Source: Xylona heveae TC161 (Eukaryota > Ascomycota > Xylonomycetes > Xylonales > Xylonaceae). Taken from it: 64,000 nucleotides of DNA. Of this stretch, positions 49,752-61,599 are shown in pieces. Position 1 is the first letter of the stretch. Every line of letters begins with the position of its first letter. The notes beneath the pieces were generated by a model. The model was not told the DNA's origin, did no database searches, and worked only from the letters and a program-made list of their open reading frames with translations. The position numbers and the translations under genes are program-made. Location of the stretch: positions 1,170,286 through 1,234,285 of the forward strand of contig NW_017264194.1 in NCBI RefSeq assembly GCF_001619985.1, read 5' to 3'.

Positions 49752-52045
49752 TCTCTTTGTTACTATTCTTGCCTTCTTTTAGATTATATATATAGTTAGC
49801 AAATGGTATATTTTGCTTAGTTTTAGTCATAAGACCTAAAAAATTAATAAGATTAGCTATATATAGAAAATGCTTTGAATTATTTTTGTACTATATAGTA
49901 TTGCTAGATTCTAAATCCTTGACTACTTTTTTACTACTAAGTATTATGTATTAATATAGAGTAGAATAGTAAAACTAGAACTATTATACCCTAGAAATAG
50001 ACTAAATTATAAGTTAATCTTGATTTATATTTTAAAGAGCCATGTTCAAGATGTTTTAGAGAATGAAAATGAAGAAATAAACTATTTGTTATTAATGCTT
50101 TTTAATTTTTTTCCTAGAAGATATATATATTATGTATTATATAGGTGCTACTTTTACTTTTATTTAACTCAATTAGTGTCTTAAACAATAAGCTTGAAGT
50201 TATGATAACTAATAAATTTACTATTAATCTAACCAAGAACCTATTAAATACATTTGCTAAACTTAAATTCTTTAAATTGTATAGATTATAAAATTATCAA
50301 TTTTTTTCTATCTAACTAGTTAAAAATCTAGACAAAAATACTAAAATTAATGTTAGTAAGTAGTTTATCAAGAGAAATAGTAAATTACAGAGGTAGAATG
50401 GTAGTATTATTACTCTAGTAAATGTTTGCAGGCTGCTAACTATAGAAAAGCTTATTTAGTACATTATTACTATTAACTATAGTACTAGATTAGATTATAA
50501 GAAGAGATTAAATCAAGAAATCTTTTTAAACTATGAAAAGAGTAAACAAGTAAAAGAAAAAGAAGATAAAGAAGAAAAAAATGATAAAAAAATAATATTC
50601 ATATAAATTTAAATGAAAATAGTATTTTTAAATGACTTGTATAGATGTTTACTCTATAATAGACTTTATTCTTGATCTCAAGCAAAGTTTGTTACAAAAG
50701 GTACTCTATGCTAAAAAAGTAAGTATATTTGTAGAAAAATTAATCTAGAGCTGTTTTTTTTCTTTGTTTTATTTTATAAACTAGTTAAAGCTAGTTACCA
50801 TAAAAGTACTCTAAGTTTAACTTAGCCATGATTGATAGAATTACTTTGATTGGATTTTTTATTACAACTTCATCATTAAAGATATTTTTAATATAAAGTT
50901 TAATAACTTTAATTAAAAACTCTTGTTTAATATGTTAAATATAGTTAATTACTTGTATATCAAGATGGTAAGACAGTAGTAGATTAAATAAAACTATAGT
51001 ATAATAGAAATAATATAGGTTAAGTTTGTAGCTATTTATAGTATATAAATATATTAGGATTTTAACTTTTTTATAATTAATTATAAATTCATTGATTAGT
51101 TTATTTTACTTAATATAATTTAAATAAGACCTAAAAATTTATATATCTATCTTAAGTAATTATAGTACCTCAAAGATTAAAAGTTACTAGGCTAAATATG
51201 TAACCTAAATGATCATTTTGTGCTACTTCTAGATTACAATCTTACTAACTAATTTTAGCAAGTACTTTATTTTTAGTAATTTTCTATAGATCTGTACTAG
51301 GATTTTTATTTAATCTAATTTCTCTAAAATTTTATACTTAGTATTTTTTTACTTTATTACCTTTATTTACTACTACAAGAAATTAAGTTTTTTTTAACTA
51401 CTTAAATACTAATTTAATCTTGACTAAGCTATAGATATAAAAAAACTTAATTCAAGTTATAGTTAGTATAAGCCTTTATAAAATCTCTATGTTAATTTTA
51501 ATTTTTTGTTCTTTACTGCTTTTTGCTTGTTTTGTACTAACTCTTGTCTCATTCTTATTCCTCTTGTATAATTTTTTAATAAGCTATATATAAAGGTTAA
51601 TATACTAGTGCTGCTCCTTATAGTTAAAGTTAATTTCTATATAGTATATAATGACAAGAGAGATGGAATTTAAGATCATCATTCTGTTTTTAAACAAGAT
51701 CAAGAAAGTATAAATATATTTTAGCAAGTACTTATTTTATATTCTTTATAAATATAGACTCTGCATGGCTGGCAAAATTGATTTGTTAAACAAAAAACAT
51801 GTAAATACACTACATGTAAAGCAAACTTGTTTTTCTAGAGTATTTTTATTAGAGAGAAATAAGTCATCAAATATATCAAGCTTAGTAAAGTTTTTCTATG
51901 ATTTCTATAAACCTAATTATTTAATAAAGGACATAAAACCCTTAAAGTTTGAGATATAGTTTAAGTACAGAGTTGTAGTAATTATTAGATTAAAGTTTGT
52001 TTTAAGTTATTTGATGGTAATAGTATTATGCATTGACTTCTTAAG
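49752..52045 (-). pseudogene. SNF2-ATPase-like relic, minus-strand copy
   Basis: The part 51,260-52,045 is an inverted, diverged copy of 57,670-58,411, which I read as a SNF2-family ATPase relic. An open frame survives in both on the opposite strand (MAGKIDLLNKKHVNTLHVKQ here, MASEIDLLNRKHVSILYVKQ there), but the coding strand here is minus. The stretch 49,752-51,260 and the piece left of the LTR element (42,248-42,361) should be its downstream continuation, since the retrotransposon split the locus; I could not read a helicase C-domain there with certainty. No CG dinucleotide seen. Confidence 0.5.
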
Positions 52046-55000
52046 TACTTATATAGTTATTATTTAAACTATTATAAGTTTATTTTTATTTTAAATTTTA
52101 GATTTAAATTATAATTTAAAATTTTAAATAAATTTTAAAATTTATTAAAATTTTTAACTATTTTAAATTTTAAACTTTATATATACTAATTATTTATATA
52201 TAAGTATTAATTATATAAATAAAAAAACTATTATATTTTATTTTTAGATTTTAGTTTCAAAATTTAGTATTTATAAATAATTAATTAAATTAATTTAAAA
52301 AAATATTATAAATTAAAAATTATACTTTTTAGTTTTTAACTATTTTGAATTTTATTAATTTACATAATTATAAATAATAGTTTTTATTATATTATTTTTA
52401 TAAATTCTAGTTTCTGAATTATTTTTAGTTTTTAGTTTATGTAAAATTTCAAAAAAAATAAAATTTAAATTTAAAAAATAAGAATTTAAAGATAAATAAC
52501 AATGGACATAAATTTTTGGTATCAAAATTAAATTTCAAAGCTAGATAGCTAGTGTATCTATAGTATTAAAAAAAGTAGTGTATAAAAATATTATGAAAGC
52601 AATTTATGCTATAAAGAGCAATGAACAAATGTATAGTTTAAAGTATTGCATTAAGAGATTTAAATTCATAATCATCTAGCATCAAAAAGCTCATTGTTAT
52701 CTTTTTTTGTTTTATCTTTATAGTTTGTTTTATTTTTACTTTCTGCTAATATATATTTTCTTTTTATTATCTTCCCAAAGACAGCAAGAAACAAGATAGT
52801 ATCTAAATCCTTGTCTAGATTAACTAATTGCTGTTTTTTATTTAATTTGATAGACTGCTTTCAAAGTAGGAAATTACTTGTAGTTACTATACTATAGAAC
52901 TCTTTCTTATACTCAAGAGCATTAAAAACAGCAAGGAGATATATATAATTATACTTGGCCAGTTGAGGATTTAAAAGGTTAATATAGTACCTAGTAGCAT
53001 CTTGCTACTAATATAGTAACATCAAGTAGCAATATGTAACAAGGATAACAAAAGCAACTAAATACTACAAGTTAGTAGTAATAAAAGGTCTAATAGTTTA
53101 GACAGCAACTTGCATTTAAGAAATTCCAGGCCTAGCAGTATAATTTTGTCAAAAGCCACCCTCTCCTTAGCCTATCAAAACATATCTTTGAGCCAATGTA
53201 GTTGAAAATCATCATTTAAAATATTGCAAATAAACTTGAAGTTTTTAAATAACTTTAACTTAGTAAATTTTATGCCAACCTATTGATTTGCAAAAGTATC
53301 ATAGTAAGAGAGAATCTAGTGCTTCCAGGTCTTAAATTAAAATTTTACACAAGACATAATACATTTGAAAGTCTTGTAACTCAATTTTATACTAGGAAAG
53401 ACTACCTCTACTAGAGAGATACAATTAGTACTTAAAAGTATTGCTAAAAATATCTGTTTTGCTATTTTCTCAAGGTTGATAAAAAGTACTAATTCTATAT
53501 TTAACATAATATGGACACTTCTTGAATCATTGTTTATTATAGAATTTGGCTAGCAAGTTATTAGAAGGCTCTTTCTATATATACATTTGTTAAAATTATA
53601 TACTATAGCTATTAGAAATATATATCTAGTAGACTTTTTTAGTATAATTACCTAATGACCAGGCAGAATGGTTTTTTGTATACTAGGAACTATAACTTCA
53701 TCAATATTAATGAATTTATAGTTAGTTTTAGAATTGGTTTCACTATCTTTTTAGCTACATAAAATAATAGCAGGCTGTGTAATAGAGTCTCTTGAAACTA
53801 GCTTTGAAGCTGGCTTTAGAGTTATTTACTGGCTGAAAAATTATAGAGGCTGATATTAAGTTGTTGCCAGCAGAAGGTTGCTAGAACTTGAGTAGCTTTC
53901 TGTACAAGGCTTTATTTTGCTCTTTGATAATAGCAAAGCTTTATACAAGAGGTACCTTGATAATTGAAAATGATGTTAAGATGCAGGTTGTAATTGAGCT
54001 ACTAGGTATAGTTGAAATTTTACTCCTGAATGTCTATTTCTATACTGTGAGGTATTAGAATAGTTACTTGAAAAATATAAGATACTTACTCTGGCTAGCA
54101 TAAGAGAATCTTCAAGCTTATCATCTTCTTCATTTTTGTTGAAGACAATTTTAGCTAAGTTTGTTTTTTTACTCATTTAATATGCTTTGTTCAATCTAGA
54201 TAACACAAGTTTGTCTCTCAAGCTTGACAAACAAACCTTTTTAGTAGTTACTAGAATATTGTTTGCCATGGTCTATTTCAAACCTAACACAGTTGAAGTT
54301 AAATTTGTTCAATACAATAAAATAACAATTTTAAAGTTTGCAAGAAAAATTGTTAGTTTTCTTCATTAGAGAAGATTTTAAATAGTTTGATATAGGGCCC
54401 AGGATTCAAAACCTAGGGTAAGTGTCTAGGGTTAAACATAGTCACAGATCATATGATTGGCAAGATATGTAGTACAGGCCATTAGTGTTCAAGGGGTCTT
54501 GCAGAAGTTACTCTTGTAATTTACTATCTCTACAATTTTTTTTAACACCATTAACTCTAGCATTTACAAAACTATATCTCCCTAGGTAAGTAATTAATTT
54601 AATTTTTAAAGCTAAATACTTATACTTTAGCCTAGAAAATATATCTCTCAATGACTAAATCTCTTGACTATCTAACAGACTCTACAGGTAGCTATTACTC
54701 TGGCACAGTAATGGCCATGGCTTGCCTAAAATATTAACATCCTCTATATATATATATACAATGCCTTATAACTGGCTTTGCACTTTCATTTTTATCTTGC
54801 TACCTAATAGATATTTAGTAAATATTCTTACTTAAAGCTTTTTCTTGTCTGAAATTCTTTAACACTATTTTTCTCATTTAAGATTCTTCAACATTGCTTT
54901 TTCTTTTTGTTTTAAAGCTAAATATATACTTTTATATAACTTTTGCTTCAAATAGCATTTGTTTTATTATTTATTTAGTATTTAGCATTACAAGTAAGTC

Positions 55001-55400
55001 TAATTTTTTAAAAAAATTAATTTAAAGTATGTGATTTTAATCTACTAAGATGATTTTTTGTTAAATCACCTCTGAATTACCCTCTTACATTTCTCTCACC
55101 TTTACCTTTCTTTTACTACAATCTTTTTACACCTTTACCTCTGCTTTTTTATCCTACTAGCTAATTTCTTACTTTGTAAATAGCTTAGCTTTATTTACTA
55201 TACTATTTTTTTGATGAATAAAGTGTAATTCTTTCTTTATTAAGTGAAAATTACTTTATTTAATCTAGTAAAGTAAGCTAACAAAGAAATCTAGTAGATT
55301 TTTTAGTTATTTAAAGGTAGCAAATTATCTACTTTTTTAATCTCATTTTTTGCTTCTATTTTACAATGTTATTTTTGTTAAATTAGCTACAGAAATTTTT
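52046..55400. repeat. AT-rich decayed sequence, not identified
   Basis: About 52,050-52,500 is AT-saturated. From 52,500 to 55,400 the sequence is less extreme and surely derived from one or more elements, but I recognise no domain. Minus-strand 54,176-53,976 gives a short open frame (MSKKTNLAKIVFNKNEEDDK) that may be the start of an unknown relic continuing toward 53.1 kb with many stops. Confidence 0.5.
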
Positions 55401-55439
55401 TTATAATTCAAAATAAGTACAAAGTCTAGTTTCAATAAG

Positions 55440-58411
55440 GGCAAGTAAAGCCAGAAACAGGAGTTCTGGAAAACACTTTAACTAAAGTCTAGAAAAGTCT
55501 AGATTTAATAGAGCAAGAATGAAAATGCTAGAAAAATTGTACAAGGAGACAATTCTAGTAATGGAGGAAATAACAAATCTAGTACTGCAACTACAGGCCT
55601 AGTAAAAACAATGAAAAAGTAAAAGAATAAATCTAATATTAATAGTAAGTTAAACTACAGGTTTTTTTAATTTTTCTCTACTATAGTAAGCTTCATGGTA
55701 AAGCTTGTTACAGGAGAAAGTCATTCTGTAAATTGTATAAAAAATTAGACAATGAAGGTATAAGCTAACTATAGAATAGCAAAAAGCCAATCATGGAAAG
55801 ATAGAAGTTGTCTAATCTAGTATCTTTCTATTAGTATAGGTTACTTAGATAAGCTCCTTGTTAGAAAGTTCTTCAAGCCCTATTGAGATACTTTTTATAA
55901 CAAGTACATTGAGCCAGAAAGACTAAAGCAAGAAGCTACAAGAAAAAAAAAAGTCAAGGACTGGACTTGGTAGCAATTCAATCATTGATCTTAGTAGATA
56001 ATTATAATGGTAATGAAAAATATACTAGTTTTGATATTGACAAATTAAATTAAACTCTTAAAAACCATCTTACATTTTTCCTAGTTTATGCTAAATAAAC
56101 AAATATAAAGTAGAAGGAAGATCTTTTTTTAAGCAAAACTTAACTCTCAAGAAGATGGACAAGATGCTTTGATAGGTATATTAATGACTATTATATCTAT
56201 ATACACAACATACTAGCATTACAAAATCTTGCCAGCAGAAATATTATGAACAATCATCTAACTCTTTCTCAAACATAACAAAAAGGCCAAAACTTAATTT
56301 ACTAACCTATTTAAGATTTTTAGCAATTAATAATACAATCAAGCAAGGTAGTAGCAAAAATGAAGGCAACAATGAGAGTACTAGAGACAAGATAGATATA
56401 GATGAATCAAAAGATGATTGAACTAAGACTGTCTCTAAATAATTTTCTAGACTTAGTAATGACTTAGATAATGATTATGAGTCTAGCTTGACCAAGGAAA
56501 AAACTAGTAGTAGAGAAAATGTAACCAAACTTATAAAATTCAAGACAAAAGCTTAAATTTATAAAGAAGACTGTAAAAAAGCTTTTAAGATTCTAACTAC
56601 TCTTGCTCTTCTATTTGGTAGTCAATTCCATCTTGAAGCTTTAGCATAAAGCATGCCCTCTAAGCATTACTTAAAAGAATCAAAGATTAATGACAAGCCA
56701 AACCTCTAGAAAGACTATTAAAAGGTCTAGATAATTAAGTAGATTCTAGAAGATTTTTCCTTTAAAGAAAACTTGAGAGACTTATCACAACTTGTTAACA
56801 ATGTTATAATGAGCATAGAATTAATTATATGGGAAAAAGAGAGTAAGCATTTTAATAGTAACAAACTACTCATCACCTACTCTAAACCAGATGAAGAGGC
56901 ATTGTATATCTTTACTAAGCAAGAAGTATATCTTAACAATATATTGTACTAGTACAAGGACCATGATATAGCTTATAAACTTCTTGGCTACAAAGACCTT
57001 GTATATCTATAAATCTATAAGATAGTAGAAGGGTTAAAACTTGAGTTCTGGCAACTAGTAGCAATTAAGGCCATTATAGATTTTTAGAATACTAGCTGTC
57101 AAGGCATAGTTTTGGTAGACATTATTAGTCTAGGAAAAACCTAGGTTAAAATTAACTAGCTTTTACATATAAATTTTATGAATTTCTCTATCCTTTATAA
57201 CAAGCTTTATATACTGACTTAATTTTTAGAAAATCAATGAAAGATAAAGCCTATTATAGGAGAGCATGCCTTCTAAGGCCATGGTAAAGCCTTTTCTTGT
57301 TGTTGTCCTTCTTAACTTTATAAAGCAATGGATGGAACAAATTCTATATATCATAGATAACATTTTAGTGTACATGTACTATGACAACTATTACAGAAAG
57401 TAATATCTAAAGGTAACTACTATTAACAAGAGATTAACAAAAAACCATAACTTTTTTAATAAAGATAGAAAGAATGCAAATACTATAGTTATTACTTTGT
57501 ATCTAACATTCATTAACTAGTATGGGCCACCATTAAACACTGATTTCTACATCAAAAATAAATAAACAAAACAAAATGTTAATGCAAAGTTAAATACAAT
57601 AGATTTAAAATGGTCTAGTTCTCTTAAAAAATGTTTTGATTATATAATTCTTGACAAGGCATACATGATCAAAAACAAGTTAATACATAGTACTACTACT
57701 ATCAAATAACTTAAAACAAACTTTAATTTAATGATTACTACAACTCTGTACTCAAACTATATCTTGGACTTTGAGGATTTCATGTCCCTTATTAAACAGC
57801 CAGGTTTGTAGAAATTATAGAAAAACCTTATCAAGCTAGATACATTTGATAATCTATTTCTTTTTAACAAGGACACTCTAGAGGAACAAGTTTGTTTTAC
57901 ATATAGTATACTTACATGCTTTCTGTTTAATAAATCAATCTCACTAGCCATGCAAAGCCTATGTCTATAAAGTATATAGAAGAAGTGTCTATTGAGACAT
58001 ACTTATACTTTCTTAATCTTGTTTAAGAATAGAATGATAATCTTAGATTTTATTTCTCTTATTGTTATATGCTATATAAAGACAAATTTTAACTATAATG
58101 AGTAACACTAGTATAATGACTTTTATATATAGCTTATTAAAAAATTATACAAGAAAGATAAGGATGAAACAAAAGTTAGCATAAAACAAGCAGAGGGTAG
58201 CAGAGAACAAAAAATCAAAATTAATATAGAGATTCTATAAAAGTTTATACTAACTATAACTTAGATTAGATTCTTTTATATTTGTAGCTTAGTCAAGGCC
58301 AAGTCAGTGCTCAAGTGGTTGGAGAAACCTAATTTCTTGTAGTGGTGAATGAAGGTAGTAAAGTAGAAAAATGCTAAGTATAAAGTCCTAGAGGAGTAAC
58401 TAATTGACATA
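55440..58411 (+). pseudogene. SNF2-ATPase-like relic, plus-strand copy
   Basis: Many stops, but the plus strand shows a helicase-type core: WQLVAIKAIIDF near 57,048, a Walker A region LVDIISLGKT at about 57,115-57,148 (SNF2 proteins have DExGLGKT), then a Walker B/DEAH-like ILDKAYMIKN at about 57,647-57,676 followed by LMITTTLYSNYILDFEDF, the usual place of the SNF2 TGTPxxN motif. The changes Glu to Lys and His to Tyr in DEAH are both single transitions. Upstream, 56,560-57,000 reads as long in-frame segments (LALLFGSQFHLEALA, ALYIFTKQEVYLNN). The right end is cut by the plus-strand LINE at about 58,411. Possibly cargo of a repeat family, since two copies lie within 8 kb. Confidence 0.55.
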
Positions 58412-58939
58412 TAGAATCCCCCCCCTCTATCTCCACCAATAGAACTTCAAATCAAGTACAAATTAATTCAAATTAAAGAGAACTTTTCAGGCTCTCAATT
58501 CCATCTTGATTGACTTTATTTGAGTTAAAATTGATGGAGTTATAAGAGTTTGAAATTTTCTTTATTTTGGAAACAAGAGAAGAAAGGTTTCTTTCCTCAC
58601 TACTCAACCAAATCCTATTTTATTTACTCCAAACTTGTTTTATATGTTTATCTACCCATTTTATTCAATTTATCCAAAATTCACAAAAAAATCACTAGTG
58701 GTTGTGGTTCTTTTGCATCCTAAATTCTAGGTGCTAAGTACTATATTACTAAGTGAAAAATTTTCACCCCCCCTGCAACTCTACCAATTCTTGTTAAATC
58801 TTCTTTAAAACTTGTTAACTGTTTTTTGCATACAAGAGTACTGTATTTCATTTTGAATTTTGTTATTATCATTATTTGTTGTTGAGTTATTAAGTGTTGA
58901 AGTTTCTATATATTTTGTATTACAAAATACTTTCCCCCT

Positions 58940-59320
58940 CATAACACTATCAATCCTTTGTCAATTCCATTTCTGCAAGTTGTTTTTGATTCTATCTGCT
59001 TTACACTCCATTTTCCATCATCATTTGTGTGGGTGGACCTCCTGGTTGCCTAGTTATAAGACATTTTCTTCAGAATACTTTATACTAGAAGTCAGGTGAT
59101 TTCCCTTCATAACACTACCAATCCTTTGTCAATTTCATTTCTGCAAGTTGTTTCTGATTCTATCTGCTTTACACTCCATTTTCCATTATTATTTGTGTGG
59201 ATAAATTTCCTGGTTACCTAGTTATAAGACATTCTCTTCAAAGTACTATATACTAGAAGTCAGGTAATTTCCCCTCATAACACTACTAATTCTTTGTCAA
59301 TTTCATTTGTATAAATTGCA
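58940..59320 (+). repeat. 168-bp tandem repeat in the LINE 5' leader
   Basis: The string CATAACACTA recurs at 58,940, 59,108 and 59,276, a constant 168-bp step. Two full units are closely similar (TCTATCTGCTTTACACTCCA in both); the third is partial. A GGACCTGGACCTGGACCTGG repeat follows near 59,370-59,390. Tandem units in a LINE leader often act as promoter monomers; inferred here. Confidence 0.8.
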
Positions 59321-60109
59321 TTGTTAAGTTTTGATAAAAATTTGTATTTGGTTTTGTATTACCTCTCTGGACCTGGACCTGGACCTGGATTTTCTTTTGT
59401 TTTTAAACTATCTTTGTATTTAATTTTGTACCTCCTAGGACCTGGAACAAACTACCTTTGTAGATCCTGGAAAGAGTAAGTTTTTCATTTGTTTCTGCTA
59501 TTGATTATTTACTTTATTTTCAAAAAAAAATATATATATACCAAGGACCAAGGATACAAAGTTAGGCTCTAAAAATACTATACTCTAGTGTTTTATCCTA
59601 GCTTTTAGCTATATTAGAGGCCTCTTTCCTTAAAAACCTAACACATCTAGTACTCTATAAGAGTAGAAGCCTTTATAGAGTACAGCTAGTAGCTACAAAA
59701 TTAATTTAATATTCCTTAAATTACTGTTTAAGGAAACTTCTTTAATCCCTACTAGCTAGGTAAAATTCTAGAAGTAAGAAACAAGTCTTCTTGCTTTTAG
59801 AGGAAGAAGGATATTAATCTTGGCTGGATTTTTCTATATCTAAAATAGTAAACTCTTGGCAATTTTAACAATCAAAACCTGAGAGAGCTATACCTAGTTA
59901 TAAAAGGTAGATTATAGACCAAAACCTGGACTGGATTTCCACTAGATTAAGTATAGACTGGGCTTGGTTTATACTATAATTTAGTAAAGAAGAGTAAGTA
60001 TAATCTTAGTAACAAGGAGTAAAGCTTGGAAGATACTTGTAAGTAAAGTCTTACTTCTTGAGAGAGTAATTCAGGAAGGTAGCAAAGAGTAAGAGGACTT
60101 GCTCTTTGA

Positions 60110-61590
60110 AAGAGTATGAGTTAGACACCTACAACAAATTTTCTATCTTCACCACTATCTTCCATTGCTTTGATTGAAAATACTTCAGTCAAGATGGTCT
60201 TAACTATCAAATCAATTGAGAAAGAGCCAGATATAGATTCTCTAGTCCAAGTACTATAAAAATCTCTAACTCTAAAACCAAGACAGCTACACTTAAAAAA
60301 AAGAAAATACCAAGCTATCAATATTACTATAAAGGAAAAAATCCAAATAGTAGTTAAACAAAACCAACAACTACTTCAAAGCTTAACTATACTAACTATT
60401 TCCAAAGACTTTTAATAATAAACAACTTAAGATATTCAAAACATTAACTAGCTACTATAAGCTATTCAAGAAAGAAAAAGTTTTCAAGTCATGGAATAAA
60501 ATATTCTATCAACAAGAAGTCAAGAACAAGTTTTAACAATTTAAAACTAAAATTACTACAAAGCTTGATCAAATACTTTAATCAGCTATTGAATAACAAG
60601 CAATTAAACAAACTACATTACTAACTACTTTTTAATTCTAGCCTATCAATTAAAAATCAAAGCTACCTACAACATATACTTCTATAGTTAAAAGACCTAG
60701 CACAAAGGACAATTCATAGACTACAGTCTCAAAAGCTAAGACTAAAACTAAAGAAGTAATTAAATCAATTACTACTTTTAAAGATAGAAGAGTAATTGTT
60801 ACTCCTAAACAGATGCTAAATTCTTTCAATGCTATAGAAATCAGGAACCAGATTAACAAAAAACTTAAAAAAGCAAAAATCAATGATCTGCTGGTAGCAA
60901 GTGTTATTCAATCTCAGTCAAAGACAAACATTATCTTAATAACCCATCAAGACAATACAGCTTATCAACTATTACAACACAAAGCTATCTAGGCCTCTGA
61001 ACTAGAAGTAACACAAAATGTAAAAGATGAAAAGTGGCACAAAATAGTTGCTCATGGAATTCCTACAAAAGTATTTCAAGGACCTTAAAAATTACAAGCA
61101 ATTTAAAAAGAACTTGAAACATATAACAAAGGACTAAAACTTGCATGTTTACCTACTTGGATTACATCTATAGAAACAAAACAATACAAGGAACACTCTT
61201 CTCTAGTACTAGCTTTCAAAACAGAACAAGAAGCTAAGCAAGCCTTAAGAAACAAACTTCTTATAGCTAGACTATCAGCTAGAACAGTTAAATATAAAGA
61301 CTACAAACCAACAGACCAATGCTTTAAATGTTAATAATTTGAACATCAACATACTAGATGTACCAAAAAAGCAAAATGTTAAATCTGTGTAGAACTACAT
61401 AATACAAGACAACATACATGTACAATATATTCTCTACCAACTATAGGCAAGGCCTGTTTTCATAATATTATTAAATGTAGCAACTGCTTAGGAAGTTACA
61501 AGGCTAATGCAAAAGAATGCTCTATATACCAAGTCTTATTACCAACTACATCAACTACAAACTATCTTGCCATGGACTATCAATAAATAG
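60110..61590 (+). pseudogene. LINE ORF1 relic (gag-like, CCHC knuckles)
   Basis: Lys/Thr-rich protein with stops, ending in Cys-His knuckles: CFKC, stop, stop, FEHQHTRCTKKAKC at about 61,321-61,380, then CVELHNTRQHTC and CSNCLGSYKANAKEC at about 61,480-61,520. It binds element RNA in related LINEs. The exact start is not decided; open frames on the other strand here are shadows. Confidence 0.65.
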
Positions 61591-61599
61591 AAATCCAAC

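Noticed and set aside
51765-51959. Small open frames at 51,765-51,959 (+) and 57,757-57,951 (-) as a conserved gene
   Set aside because: They are the antisense strand of the SNF2-like relics; similarity between them reflects the inverted duplication.
51260-58411. The inverted 0.75-kb copies as terminal inverted repeats of one DNA transposon
   Set aside because: They are diverged coding relics, the ends do not define matched termini, and no target duplication was found.
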